Source of the DNA: CAVTWY01 sp963738575
GTDB taxonomy: Bacteria; Pseudomonadota; Gammaproteobacteria; Burkholderiales; Burkholderiaceae_C
Direction of reading: 5' to 3'
DNA length: 64,000 nt
Assembly (NCBI GenBank): GCA_963738575.1
Contig: CAVTWY010000002.1
Location: 1,364,001 to 1,428,000 of the forward strand
Under the pieces are notes generated by a model. That model did not search any database. It was not told where the DNA came from and saw nothing but the letters and a program-made list of their open reading frames with translations. Below are positions 45,981-54,533 of the stretch, piece by piece. The translations under genes were made by a program, and so were the position numbers. The stretch's first letter is position 1. The number at the start of each line of letters is the position of its first letter.

Positions 45981-47567
45981 ATGGCCGATCCACATGCTCC
46001 GCTGCCCAACGCAACTGCCGAAGCAGCGGGCGTGGTGTCGCTCAACCCACCCCCCATCGATACTTTTGAAGCCACCGTGGTGCACGCCATGGCACTGCCC
46101 CTTGTCGATCCGCGGGCGATGCGCAAAGACGTTCCGCAGGCCCCTGGCGAAGACACGGTTCTTCACGACTTCCCAACATTGGGCTACATCGGTCGCTATG
46201 CGCTGAAGTACCAGCTTGGCCAAGGGGGTCTGGGGACCGTTTACGCGGCGCTCGACCCACTGCTGTCCCGGCCGATTGCGCTCAAGACTTTGCGTGTGGA
46301 TGCCGACCACAGCCAACGCGAAGTTTTTGAATCCATGCTGCTGGCCGAGGCCAGGGCCGCGGCCGGACTGAATCACCCCAACATCGTGACGGTGTTTGAC
46401 GCCGGGTTGAACGAGCACGGCGTGTACATCGCGATGGAAAAACTCAAAGGCGAAGACCTGCGAGAGCGATTGAAGCAAGGCTGGCGACCCGAGGCACAGC
46501 AGGCGGCTCACTTGGTGGGGCGCGTTGCAGAAGCGTTGGACTACGCGCATCAGCAAGGCGTGGTTCACTGCGACATCAAGCCCGCGAACATTTTCATGGT
46601 CGGTGCTTCCACGCCCAAGGTGGTCGACTTTGGCATTGCCAAAGTGGCCCATGTGGTGGGTGTGGACATTCCCTTGCAATGGGTGCCCGAAGGCGCGATG
46701 TCACCCTACTATGCAGCACCCGAACAAATCGAGGGCGGCGTGGTGGACGCCCGCAGCGACGTGTATGCACTGGGCGTTGTGCTCTATGAGTTGCTGACGG
46801 GGCGCCGACCCTACGAAGGCGCCACACTCGAGGCCCTCAAAGCTGCTGTCATGGAAGGCAAGGCCGTCGCACCCCACGAACGCCTGCCCAGCATTCCCCT
46901 CCCGCTATCCAACATCGCGGCCAAAGCGATGGCGCGAGAACCGTCGCACCGGTTCCGCAATGCCAAACAATTGGCGCAGGCACTGAATCAAGTGGTTCAC
47001 GACAGCGACGCCCTGCGCGCGCGCACCAGGCGAGCGAATGGGATGGTGGCCAGTGCGTTTGCCGCGCTGCTCGTTGTGGGTGGCGGCGTTTGGATGGGCG
47101 GTGCTTTTGCCCCTCATGGGCGTGGCCTTCAAACACCTCTGGCGGCAACCCAAACCACGACATCGACAACCGCAGGGCTTGGACTGGCAATGCCGTCGGT
47201 TAGCGCATCACCCGCAAGCTCACGCACTCCGTTTGTTGGCGATCCCAAGCTGTTGGCGGGGGTGGCGGCTGGTGCACCTGCGACGAGCACCAAAGCCAGA
47301 TCAACGGTCTCACCCGAGAAGCCCAAAACGGCAACCAAAGCCGCAGCTGCGGCGGGCAAGGGTGTCGTGCAACTGGCAGTGGCGCCTTGGGGCGAGATTG
47401 AAGTCAATGGTCAACCCGCGGGCGTCACACCACCCTTGAGCACCCTCACCCTGCCCGTGGGCACGCACACGATCGTGGTGCGCAACGCAGACTTCACACC
47501 GTACAAAACGAGCGTGACAGTCGACGCCCAGCGCGGCGCCACCGTGCGCCATCGGTTCGGTTCATGA
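45981..47567 (+). CDS. PEGA-domain membrane Ser/Thr protein kinase
   Basis: This 528-residue Hanks-type kinase has a cytoplasmic kinase domain (about residues 73-335): the Gly loop LGQGGLGTVYAA, ATP lysine K102 in IALKTL, catalytic loop HCDIKPAN with D198, DFG with D216 and APEQ. HCD in place of HRD makes it a non-RD kinase, so it may not need activation-loop phosphorylation. One membrane span lies at about residues 355-377, and a C-terminal PEGA domain (from about 461) lies outside. It is coupled by ATGA to the lipoprotein gene. No phosphatase gene is nearby. Confidence 0.88.
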   Translation: MADPHAPLPNATAEAAGVVSLNPPPIDTFEATVVHAMALPLVDPRAMRKDVPQAPGEDTVLHDFPTLGYIGRYALKYQLGQGGLGTVYAALDPLLSRPIALKTLRVDADHSQREVFESMLLAEARAAAGLNHPNIVTVFDAGLNEHGVYIAMEKLKGEDLRERLKQGWRPEAQQAAHLVGRVAEALDYAHQQGVVHCDIKPANIFMVGASTPKVVDFGIAKVAHVVGVDIPLQWVPEGAMSPYYAAPEQIEGGVVDARSDVYALGVVLYELLTGRRPYEGATLEALKAAVMEGKAVAPHERLPSIPLPLSNIAAKAMAREPSHRFRNAKQLAQALNQVVHDSDALRARTRRANGMVASAFAALLVVGGGVWMGGAFAPHGRGLQTPLAATQTTTSTTAGLGLAMPSVSASPASSRTPFVGDPKLLAGVAAGAPATSTKARSTVSPEKPKTATKAAAAAGKGVVQLAVAPWGEIEVNGQPAGVTPPLSTLTLPVGTHTIVVRNADFTPYKTSVTVDAQRGATVRHRFGS

Positions 47568-47944
47568 TCTCGCTGACGAGGGCTTGGCTCTTGGGGTTGC
47601 TCGTGGGCCTGAGCGGTTGCACCACGCCCAGCTTGACCGGTCTGCTAGAACGGCCCGCCGAGCGCGCTTTGATGAGCGGCCTTCGTGCCTACGAGGACGC
47701 GCAGTACCCTGATGCCGAGCGCGAATTGCAGTCGGCGCTGGACGTGGGCCTGAGGCATGGCCGCGATCGCGCCATGGCGCACAAGCTCTTGGCGTTCATC
47801 CAATGCAGCACCCAGCGCGTAGCGGTGTGCGAGCAATCGTTCAGAATGGCCAAGGTTGCCGACCCAGCACTGGACTTGAGCAAAGCGGAAGCGGGCAATC
47901 CAGCGTGGGGGCCCGTGTTTCGCCGCGTTGTTGCCACGCCCTAG
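47564..47944 (+). CDS. Small TPR-like lipoprotein (TssQ-like)
   Basis: This 126-residue lipoprotein has a lipobox LSGC with acylated Cys at about residue 19, then RALMSGLRAYEDAQYPDAERELQSAL, one TPR-like unit, and a Cys pair (IQCSTQRVAVCEQSF). The end, AGNPAWGPVFRRV, resembles a family sometimes annotated as TssQ, a type VI secretion-associated lipoprotein. No T6SS genes lie in the window. It overlaps the kinase gene by ATGA, so the pair should work together. Confidence 0.72.
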   Translation: MISLTRAWLLGLLVGLSGCTTPSLTGLLERPAERALMSGLRAYEDAQYPDAERELQSALDVGLRHGRDRAMAHKLLAFIQCSTQRVAVCEQSFRMAKVADPALDLSKAEAGNPAWGPVFRRVVATP

Positions 47945-47983
47945 TTGACGGCCATGGGTGCCATGAAACATCGCCCAAGCGGC

Positions 47984-47989
47984 GATAAT
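47984..47989 (+). promoter_or_regulatory. -10-like GATAAT before ybgC
   Basis: GATAAT ends 10 bp before the ybgC start. No good -35 is found at 16-18 bp. It may be an internal promoter separating the tol genes from the kinase-lipoprotein pair. Confidence 0.25.
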
Positions 47990-47999
47990 CACGCGCAGC

Positions 48000-48407
48000 A
48001 TGACAACTTTCTCCCATCGCTTGCGCGTGTACTGGGAAGACACCGACGCCGGAGGCGTGGTCTTCTACGCCAACTACCTCAAGTTTTTTGAGCGCGCCCG
48101 CACCGAATGGTTGCGCTCGCTTGGTGTTTCCCAACACGCGCTGCTGCAGGACTTGGGGGCCATGTTCGTGGTCAGCAACACGGCGGTGACTTACCGAGCA
48201 CCCGCACGCCTTGACGACGAACTCGACGTCAGCGTTCGGGTGCAGCGCCTGGGCAGTGCATCCATCACCGTGGCACAACGCGCAACGCGCCACGACAACA
48301 ACGGCACAACCTTGGTGGCGGAGGGCAAAGTCAAGGTGGGCTGCGTTGACGCTGGAACCTTTCGCCCCCGTCGCATTCCTAACGTCATCACAGAAAAACT
48401 TGCATGA
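48000..48407 (+). CDS. ybgC: Tol-Pal-associated acyl-CoA thioesterase
   Basis: This 135-residue hot-dog thioesterase has YWEDTDAGGVVFYANYLKFFERAR, the 4-hydroxybenzoyl-CoA-thioesterase-type motif with the catalytic Asp. It acts on acyl-CoA or acyl-ACP and is regularly encoded at the head of tol-pal operons. It overlaps tolQ by four bases. Confidence 0.93.
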   Translation: MTTFSHRLRVYWEDTDAGGVVFYANYLKFFERARTEWLRSLGVSQHALLQDLGAMFVVSNTAVTYRAPARLDDELDVSVRVQRLGSASITVAQRATRHDNNGTTLVAEGKVKVGCVDAGTFRPRRIPNVITEKLA

Positions 48408-49117
48408 ACCAAGATCTCTCCATAGTTTCGCTCGTGCTCAACGCCAGCTTGGTGGTGCAGCTGGTCATCGCCGGTTTGCTCATCACGTCCCTGGTGAGCT
48501 GGACCGTGATCTTCGGCAAGCTGTTTGGGTTCAAGCGGGTGCGCAAAGAAAACGAGGCGTTTGAGCGCGAGTTTTGGTCCGGCAAGTCGTTGACCGAGCT
48601 GCTGGATGCCGCACGCAGCAACACGTCCAAAGCACCCCTTGAGCGAATTTTTGCCAGCGGCACGCATGAATTCATGAAGCTTCGAGAGCGTCGCATGGAC
48701 TCCAACGCCCAGATGGACGGTGCGCGCCGTGCCATGCGGGCAAGTTTTCAACGCGAGCTTGACACCATCGAGAGCCACTTGAGTTTTTTGGGTTCGGTGG
48801 CTTCGGTCTCACCCTATGTCGGGCTCTTCGGCACAGTGTGGGGCATCATGCATGCCTTCGTGGGCTTGTCCAACTTGCAACAGGTGACGCTGGCCACCGT
48901 GGCGCCCGGCATTGCCGAAGCGCTGGTTGCCACCGCGATCGGCTTGTTTGCTGCCATCCCAGCCGTGATCGCCTACAACCGGTTTGCCCGCGACATCGAT
49001 CGCATTGCCATTCAATTTGAGAGCTTCATCGAAGAATTTTCAAACATCCTGCAGCGACACGCTGCCAACCCCCCGACGGCAGCACCCGCGTCGTCGACAC
49101 AAACATTGGCGCACTAA
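48404..49117 (+). CDS. tolQ: Tol-Pal system protein TolQ
   Basis: This 237-residue inner-membrane protein has a first span at about residues 15-40 (VVQLVIAGLLITSLVSWTV) and two more near 130-195, with GLFGTVWGIMHAFVG and ATAIGLFAAIPAVIAYN. With TolR it forms the proton channel that energises TolA during cell constriction. Start overlaps ybgC by ATGA. Confidence 0.94.
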   Translation: MNQDLSIVSLVLNASLVVQLVIAGLLITSLVSWTVIFGKLFGFKRVRKENEAFEREFWSGKSLTELLDAARSNTSKAPLERIFASGTHEFMKLRERRMDSNAQMDGARRAMRASFQRELDTIESHLSFLGSVASVSPYVGLFGTVWGIMHAFVGLSNLQQVTLATVAPGIAEALVATAIGLFAAIPAVIAYNRFARDIDRIAIQFESFIEEFSNILQRHAANPPTAAPASSTQTLAH

Positions 49118-49122
49118 AAACC

Positions 49123-49554
49123 ATGGCCAGCGTATCGGTACGGGGTGGCGCCAGGCGCCGTCGCTCTTTGAGCGAGATCAACATGGTGCCGTTCATCGAT
49201 GTGATGTTGGTGCTGCTGATCATTTTCATGGTGAGCGCACCGCTGATCACCACCGGCGTGGTTGACCTGCCCAGTGTGGGAGCCAGCAAGGCCCGCCCCA
49301 GCACCGTGGTCGAAGTCATCGTCAGTGCTGACGAGTCTGTCAAGCTCAAGGCCAGCACCGCCAAAGACGCGCAACCCATCACCATGGCACAACTCGCTGC
49401 TGGCGTGCGGCAGATCCAGCAGGGTGATGCGCAAATGCCCGTCGTGATCGCTGCCGACAAGAGTGTCAAATACGAAAGTGTGGTGCGTGTGATGGACACC
49501 TTGCAAAAGGCTGGAATCGCACGGATTGGTTTGGCCGTGAAGCAAGGCACATGA
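49123..49554 (+). CDS. tolR: Tol-Pal system protein TolR
   Basis: This 143-residue ExbD/TolR-family protein has one membrane span (INMVPFIDVMLVLLIIFMV, about residues 18-36) with the proton-path Asp and a periplasmic domain. It starts with a basic RRRRSL stretch. It lies between tolQ and tolA, overlapping tolA by ATGA. Confidence 0.94.
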   Translation: MASVSVRGGARRRRSLSEINMVPFIDVMLVLLIIFMVSAPLITTGVVDLPSVGASKARPSTVVEVIVSADESVKLKASTAKDAQPITMAQLAAGVRQIQQGDAQMPVVIAADKSVKYESVVRVMDTLQKAGIARIGLAVKQGT

Positions 49555-50441
49555 CGCCGTCGCAATTCAGCCTCAGCCGCTTGCACGAGTCGGGTGACCG
49601 CGACGACTTCAAGCCCAAGCGTCCCGCGGGCATGAGCCGCGGTGCCGTGTTGGCCATTGCCGCCCACGGGGTGCTCGTTATCGCGTTGGCTTTTGGCGTT
49701 CGTTGGCACGCCTCCGAGCCTACGGTGATGAGCGCCGAGCTGTGGTCGTCGACCCCTCAAACAGCGGCCCCTGCACCCACCGTGATGGCCGTGGCGCCAC
49801 CGCCGGCGCCAGCCGTTGTAGAGCCCCCAAAACCGGCGCCAACGCCGGCTCCTGCTGAAAAGCCCATCGCCAACGAAGCCGACATTGCAGTGCAACGCGA
49901 GGTGGCACGCAAAGCTGCGCTCAAGGTCGAACAAGAGCGCAAACAGCGCGAGCAGTTGGCATTGGACAAACTAGAAGCTGCCCGCAAGGACAAAGAGCGC
50001 AAACAACAAGAAGCCCAAAAGTTGCGCGAGGCACAAGAAGCACAACGGCAAGCCAAGGAAGACGAAACCAAGCTCGCCAAGCAGCGCGACGATCAGCTCA
50101 AGCGCATGCAATCGTTGGCCGGGGCCACGGGCGCCGCCAATGCCACCGGCCAGGCGGAACGCGACGCTGCACCCAGCGCCGAGTACGGAGGGCGCATCAA
50201 GGCGCGCATCAAACCCAACATCGTTTTCACCGAAGATACCGTGGGTGACCCCATGGCCGAAGTGGAGGTCCGGGTGGCGGCCACGGGCCGTATTGTTGGG
50301 CGGCGCTTGGTCAAGTCCAGTGGCAACAAGGCATGGGACGAGGCCGTGTTGCGCGCCATCGATCGCACCGAGGTGCTGCCACGTGATGTGGACGGTCGCG
50401 TGCCGCCCGCGATCGTGATCGAATTCAAACGCAACGAATAA
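49551..50441 (+). CDS. tolA: TolA, cell-envelope integrity protein
   Basis: This 296-residue protein has one membrane span (about residues 29-46), a Pro-rich segment, a long Lys/Gln/Glu/Arg-rich coiled coil (about residues 108-190, VEQERKQREQLALDKLEAARKD and similar) and a TonB-like C-terminal domain (AEVEVRVAATGRIVG). It spans the periplasm to reach Pal and outer-membrane proteins. tolB and pal, which usually follow, are not here. Confidence 0.93.
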   Translation: MTPSQFSLSRLHESGDRDDFKPKRPAGMSRGAVLAIAAHGVLVIALAFGVRWHASEPTVMSAELWSSTPQTAAPAPTVMAVAPPPAPAVVEPPKPAPTPAPAEKPIANEADIAVQREVARKAALKVEQERKQREQLALDKLEAARKDKERKQQEAQKLREAQEAQRQAKEDETKLAKQRDDQLKRMQSLAGATGAANATGQAERDAAPSAEYGGRIKARIKPNIVFTEDTVGDPMAEVEVRVAATGRIVGRRLVKSSGNKAWDEAVLRAIDRTEVLPRDVDGRVPPAIVIEFKRNE

Positions 50442-50450
50442 CCCAGCAGA

Positions 50451-51185
50451 TCAGCGCTCCAGCGCAATGGCACGCAAGTAGCCCAGCCCCTCACCGCCCG
50501 TGTTGTCGGCGTCCCCACCCACCAACACAGCACGCACGGGCGGCGTGATATCCCCGTCGCGCCACTCCTTGGCAAAAGCTTTGCGAAAGTCCACTGCCAA
50601 GTCGCGTTGGTGACGGGTCCAGTGAGTCAACCTCGCGCCCTCACCTTCCAACGCGACCATTTGTAGGCGACGTGTGTACGCATTGGGCAGCACGGTGCCT
50701 GCCGGCAGTTGAGCGTCCCAAACGTAGCAGAGGGTGGCCGTGGGCAGTGCTTCGCCCACAAGAACTTGAGCTGCCTCGAGCTTGAAACGATCAAAGGTTG
50801 ACAGGCGTGCCAACGGCCAGTCGAAAAGGACACACACTTTGAGCGCCACGTCGTCGCCGTCGCGTTGCTTCAAGTTGCCGGCTGGTGCTTTGTCGACGCG
50901 CCACTCCCAGCTCAAGCGGTGAGCCGCTGCGTCGCGAGCAGCGACGGGGTGAATCAAGTTTCCGTACGACTGGTTGGACACGACACGAAGCACGCTTTGG
51001 CCGTCTATCACGATGTTGTCAAACTGCGTGAGTGGGGGTTTTTGCTTGGGCAGTGCTACCACGCGCCAAGGTGGCGGCGGCTGCGAAGCCTGACCCACTG
51101 GTGAAACCAAGATGGCGTCGTTCGCATGCGATAGAAATGCCGATGCGATCAACAACAAGCCCACCCACAAACGCTGCGTTTTCAT
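50451..51185 (-). CDS. DUF3047 family secreted protein
   Basis: This 244-residue protein has a signal peptide ending SHAND near residue 23 and a beta-rich body with SWEWRVDKAP, VCVLFDWP and ATLCYVWDAQLPAGTVLPNAYT, which match DUF3047. The function of this family is unknown. It is encoded behind a CDP-alcohol phosphotransferase (TGATG overlap) and is convergent with tolA at only 9 bp. A role in the cell envelope is possible. Confidence 0.78.
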   Translation of the reverse strand: MKTQRLWVGLLLIASAFLSHANDAILVSPVGQASQPPPPWRVVALPKQKPPLTQFDNIVIDGQSVLRVVSNQSYGNLIHPVAARDAAAHRLSWEWRVDKAPAGNLKQRDGDDVALKVCVLFDWPLARLSTFDRFKLEAAQVLVGEALPTATLCYVWDAQLPAGTVLPNAYTRRLQMVALEGEGARLTHWTRHQRDLAVDFRKAFAKEWRDGDITPPVRAVLVGGDADNTGGEGLGYLRAIALER

Positions 51186-51802
51186 CAAATCTTCCGCTCA
51201 GGCAGTAAATGGGCCCCGGCGACCAAACGGGTGACGATGGTCAACGCGCACAATGCTGCAAAACCGTAGGCCCACCACGCAAAGTGCTGCGGCCACAAGC
51301 ACATGAACGCAAAGCAAAGAATCGTCTCGGTCCCTTCGGTCAGTCCTCCCAAAAAGTAAAAACCTTTATTGGGATACTCGGCACTGACCATGCTGCGCTT
51401 GGCAGCCACCGCTGCAAAAGCCAAGAAGCTTGCACCTGTGCCCACAAAGGCTGCTAGCAGCACTGCTGCAGGCAACGCGCGGGCTGCCGGATCGTGAACG
51501 GCAAACGCAAGCACAAAACCCGCATAAAAGATGAAATCAAGCGTGATGTCCAAGTAAGCGCCCAAGTCGGTAGGCCCACGATGTCGTGCCACGGCGCCGT
51601 CCAAACCGTCGGCGCAACGCCCCAGCAACATCAGCAGCAAACCAGCGACAAAGTGGCCCCGTGCGACAGCAACACAGGCACCCATGCCCAGCAAGAAAGC
51701 CGCCCAGGTCACCGCATTGGCCGACACGTTGCGTCGCGCCAATGACGCCGCCATGGTGCCCAGACTGGGTCGAAGCCACTCGATCACACGGTGATCAAGC
51801 AA
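51185..51802 (-). CDS. CDP-alcohol phosphatidyltransferase family membrane protein
   Basis: This 205-residue membrane protein has the CDP-alcohol motif DG-x2-AR-x8-G-x3-D-x3-D in ADGLDGAVARHRGPTDLG and AYLDITLD (about residues 64-90), and four to six hydrophobic spans. It transfers a phospho-alcohol from CDP-alcohol onto a lipid or polyol acceptor. The start is TTG and overlaps the pcp gene by 8 bp. The lipid made is not predictable from sequence. Confidence 0.85.
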   Translation of the reverse strand: MLDHRVIEWLRPSLGTMAASLARRNVSANAVTWAAFLLGMGACVAVARGHFVAGLLLMLLGRCADGLDGAVARHRGPTDLGAYLDITLDFIFYAGFVLAFAVHDPAARALPAAVLLAAFVGTGASFLAFAAVAAKRSMVSAEYPNKGFYFLGGLTEGTETILCFAFMCLWPQHFAWWAYGFAALCALTIVTRLVAGAHLLPERKI

Positions 51803-52493
51803 TGGATCCTCCCGCCACCTTCAAGTCATCGCTTGTGCGCAAGGCCGCTCCGATTGCGGCCTGCAGACCCGTGGCCATGGCATCCAGTGTCATGCTCGGT
51901 GCGTCCCCAGGGTACCCGTGGGCTCCCTCCAGCAGCGGCACGTGCACAAACCCTCCTCTCACATCCAAGCTCGTGCGCTGCTTGGCTCGCAACCGGCGCT
52001 GTTGAGCCAACCCGTGCATCAACTCAAAAAACACGGCATTGCAGACGTAGGTGCCAGCACTAAGTGACAAAGCAGCATGCACCCCTTGGTCCAACGCTGC
52101 CTGCACCATCGCTTTGACGGGCAGTGTCGTCAGGTAAGCATCACGCGGCGTTCGCACCACCCGCACATCGATCGGTTGAGCACCCTCGTTGTCAACGATG
52201 CGTGCGTCGATCAGATTCAACGCAACGCGCTCAAACGTCAAACCCTCTCGGCCTGCAGCCAGCCCAAGGCACACCACCAGCGTGGGCTTTGCATCGTGCA
52301 GCGCCTGTCGAAGTGCCTTGCGCGCTTCATTAAATGCACAGGGCAACACGCGCCCCACGACCGTTGCGTCGTGGTCGTCAGCCGGGAAGCGCAGGCCGTG
52401 CAGTCGCAGCGCCAAAAGCGCAGACGGGTTGACGCGCTCGGCGCCAAAAGGCTCAAAGCCGGTGATCAAAATTGAAGGCGGCACACGCTTCAT
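51795..52493 (-). CDS. pcp: Pyroglutamyl-peptidase I
   Basis: This 232-residue cysteine peptidase removes N-terminal pyroglutamate. Motifs: ILITGFEPFGAERVNPS at the start, GLAAGREGLTFERVALN with the catalytic Glu, SAGTYVCNAVFFELMH with nucleophile C151, and FVHVPLLEG with the His. The ATG at 52493 is preferred; a 48-codon basic extension upstream lacks family similarity. It heads the small operon reading left. Confidence 0.9.
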   Translation of the reverse strand: MKRVPPSILITGFEPFGAERVNPSALLALRLHGLRFPADDHDATVVGRVLPCAFNEARKALRQALHDAKPTLVVCLGLAAGREGLTFERVALNLIDARIVDNEGAQPIDVRVVRTPRDAYLTTLPVKAMVQAALDQGVHAALSLSAGTYVCNAVFFELMHGLAQQRRLRAKQRTSLDVRGGFVHVPLLEGAHGYPGDAPSMTLDAMATGLQAAIGAALRTSDDLKVAGGSIA

Positions 52494-52704
52494 GCAGTCT
52501 TTCGATTTTTTGAGTCCATTCACGCCGAAACCACTCCCAAAGACACGCCTGAAGGTCCGCACGATTGCACGGATTTTCGCTGCCTGAGGTCCGACAGCTC
52601 TGCGCCGAGACCGACTCGGTAATAGTTCACACGTCACCCACCGCAGCTATCTTATCGTCGATGGGTAATCCCTCTTGTGGCAGGCGCGAGAGGCGTTTTT
52701 GACC

Positions 52705-53775
52705 ATGCAAAGCCAATTTTCAACACCGACGAGCACGATGCGTTTGGACGGTCCTTCGGACTGGCCAACGCCACCGTGGGCGACGCGCGATCCTTGGGGT
52801 GCAGACGATGGCGTCGGAACGCCTGTTCGCCTGGAAACGCTGCGAGGCTTTTCGGTTGATGGCCAAATGCTGGGGTTCGATGCCAAGCGCGAGTCATTGA
52901 TTTTTCGGTTTGACGACACGGGCGGGGCCCTGCGCGTTCAGTTCCATCGCTTTCGACGATTGACCCTTTTGGGACCGATGGCTGAAAGTGCGGCAGGCGC
53001 AGAAGCGCGCATGCGATTTGCCAGCGAACTAAGGAAGTTCAAAATCGCACTCACGGGCGATGGCAAGTTGTCCGGTCGAACGGCGGGCCACGTCGAAACA
53101 CGGGCTGGCCTGTTTTTGTACGCACCCGACGAAGATGAGAGATCACTGCACCGCGCGTTTGTGCCCGCGTGCGCTTACACGCGGTGCGTCCTGGGGCCCT
53201 CCGTTGAGGAGGATGCGTCCATGCGCTGGATCGCAACGCCGTTGGCACTGGAGGCCGCTTTGGAGGAATCGCTGGAACGGCGCAAAGTCATTGCCATCGG
53301 TGAGGCCATCTACGACTTGGGTGTCATCTCCGCCAGGCAACTAACCTTGGTGCTTGAGTCGCAAGGCGACGCCCGCAAGGTGCCCATTGGTGAAATGCTG
53401 GTGGCCCACGGCGCCCTCACCCGCGCCGATCTGCGAACGGCGTTGGGTCACAAGATGGGGTATCCCTTGGTGAATCTGGCGACATTCCCCCTGAATCCCG
53501 ATGCCCTGCAGAAGTTACCACTCGATGCAGCTTTTGAGTGCAATGCATTGCCACTGATGGTGCGCGGCACCCAACTGGTGGTGGCCGTGGACAACCTTGC
53601 CCGTGTTGCCCAACTGGCAGCTTTGCCTGCGCTAGAGGGCATCAAGGTGGTGCCTGTCCTGGCGCGTCAAACCCACATCGAAACCGCATTGTTGCGCGCG
53701 TACCATGAGTTCGGCAGCCGGGTCTGGAACGCACCCCAGCAAAACTGGCGGCACACGGCGCCGATGGCGGCTTAA
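52705..53775 (+). CDS. Stand-alone MshEN-like (GspE/PilB N-terminal domain) protein
   Basis: This 356-residue protein has no ATPase motifs. Its C-terminal third (about residues 225-345) resembles the N-terminal domain of type II secretion and pilus ATPases: PIGEMLVAHGALTRADLRTAL, then YPLVNLATFPLNPDALQKLP and VAVDNLARVAQLAALP. Such MshEN domains can bind c-di-GMP. The first half is unfamiliar, with a beta-rich start (ETLRGFSVDGQMLGFDAKRE). ATG at 52705 or 52738 is possible. It is a candidate signalling receptor, not an assembly motor. Confidence 0.68.
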   Translation: MQSQFSTPTSTMRLDGPSDWPTPPWATRDPWGADDGVGTPVRLETLRGFSVDGQMLGFDAKRESLIFRFDDTGGALRVQFHRFRRLTLLGPMAESAAGAEARMRFASELRKFKIALTGDGKLSGRTAGHVETRAGLFLYAPDEDERSLHRAFVPACAYTRCVLGPSVEEDASMRWIATPLALEAALEESLERRKVIAIGEAIYDLGVISARQLTLVLESQGDARKVPIGEMLVAHGALTRADLRTALGHKMGYPLVNLATFPLNPDALQKLPLDAAFECNALPLMVRGTQLVVAVDNLARVAQLAALPALEGIKVVPVLARQTHIETALLRAYHEFGSRVWNAPQQNWRHTAPMAA

Positions 53776-53818
53776 CGTGCGTTCGCGCGCTGGCGGCGGT
53801 CCCCGCAGCATCAAAGCG

Positions 53819-54529
53819 TCATCTTGCCAATTCGCCACGCACAAATGCTTCCGCCTGCGGTGGTAGAGGCTCGTTGAAAAAGCCGCGCGTCTCGCGGTCG
53901 CAGACCACACGACCAGCCTCCAGGTAAATCACGCGCGTGGCCAGACGACTGGCTTGCCCCAAGTTGTGCGTGCTCATCACCACGGTCATGCCTTCAGCCG
54001 CAAACTCGGTGATGAGCTCCTCGACCCCACGCTTGGCGGCAGGGTCGAGACTTGCCGTGGGCTCATCCAAGAACAAAAGATGCGGACGAATGGCCCAAGC
54101 GCGTGCAAGCGCCAAGCGCTGCTGCTGCCCCCCCGAGAGGCTGCGCGCCGCTTGATCCCTTTGCGCCAACAAGCGAACCCGGTCCAGAGCTTCCCTTGCG
54201 CGCTGGGGACGTTCAGACTTGGGAACGTGGGCCAACCACAATGCAATCTGAAGGTTATGCCACACCGACAAGCTCAAGAAAAACGGGCGCTGGTACACCA
54301 TGGCCTGTGGCACCGACGCCGCCTCTCGCGAAGACAACTTGTCCAGGTTCCCCTCTTGCAACTGGCCATGCAGCAAACGCAATAGAGTCGTTTTACCCGA
54401 GCCGTTGCTGCCAACCAAGGCGATCCGCTCGCCGCGATGCAGCGTGAAATCCACGTCTTGAAGGGCCGTGACGTCGCCGAAGCGAACCGTCGCGCGACGC
54501 AGTTGAATCAGCCTGTTTGAATCAAGCAT
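53819..54529 (-). CDS. tupC: Tungstate-type ABC transporter ATP-binding protein
   Basis: This 236-residue ATPase has Walker A GSNGSGKTTLL, signature LSGGQQQRLALARA and Walker B LLFLDEPTAS. It resembles TupC-type proteins by context, following a TupB-like permease gene by four bases. It couples ATP hydrolysis to import of tungstate or another oxyanion. The exact ion is inferred from the permease. The ATG at 54529 is taken; earlier frame is not credible. Confidence 0.8.
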   Translation of the reverse strand: MLDSNRLIQLRRATVRFGDVTALQDVDFTLHRGERIALVGSNGSGKTTLLRLLHGQLQEGNLDKLSSREAASVPQAMVYQRPFFLSLSVWHNLQIALWLAHVPKSERPQRAREALDRVRLLAQRDQAARSLSGGQQQRLALARAWAIRPHLLFLDEPTASLDPAAKRGVEELITEFAAEGMTVVMSTHNLGQASRLATRVIYLEAGRVVCDRETRGFFNEPLPPQAEAFVRGELAR

Positions 54530-54533
54530 GACG

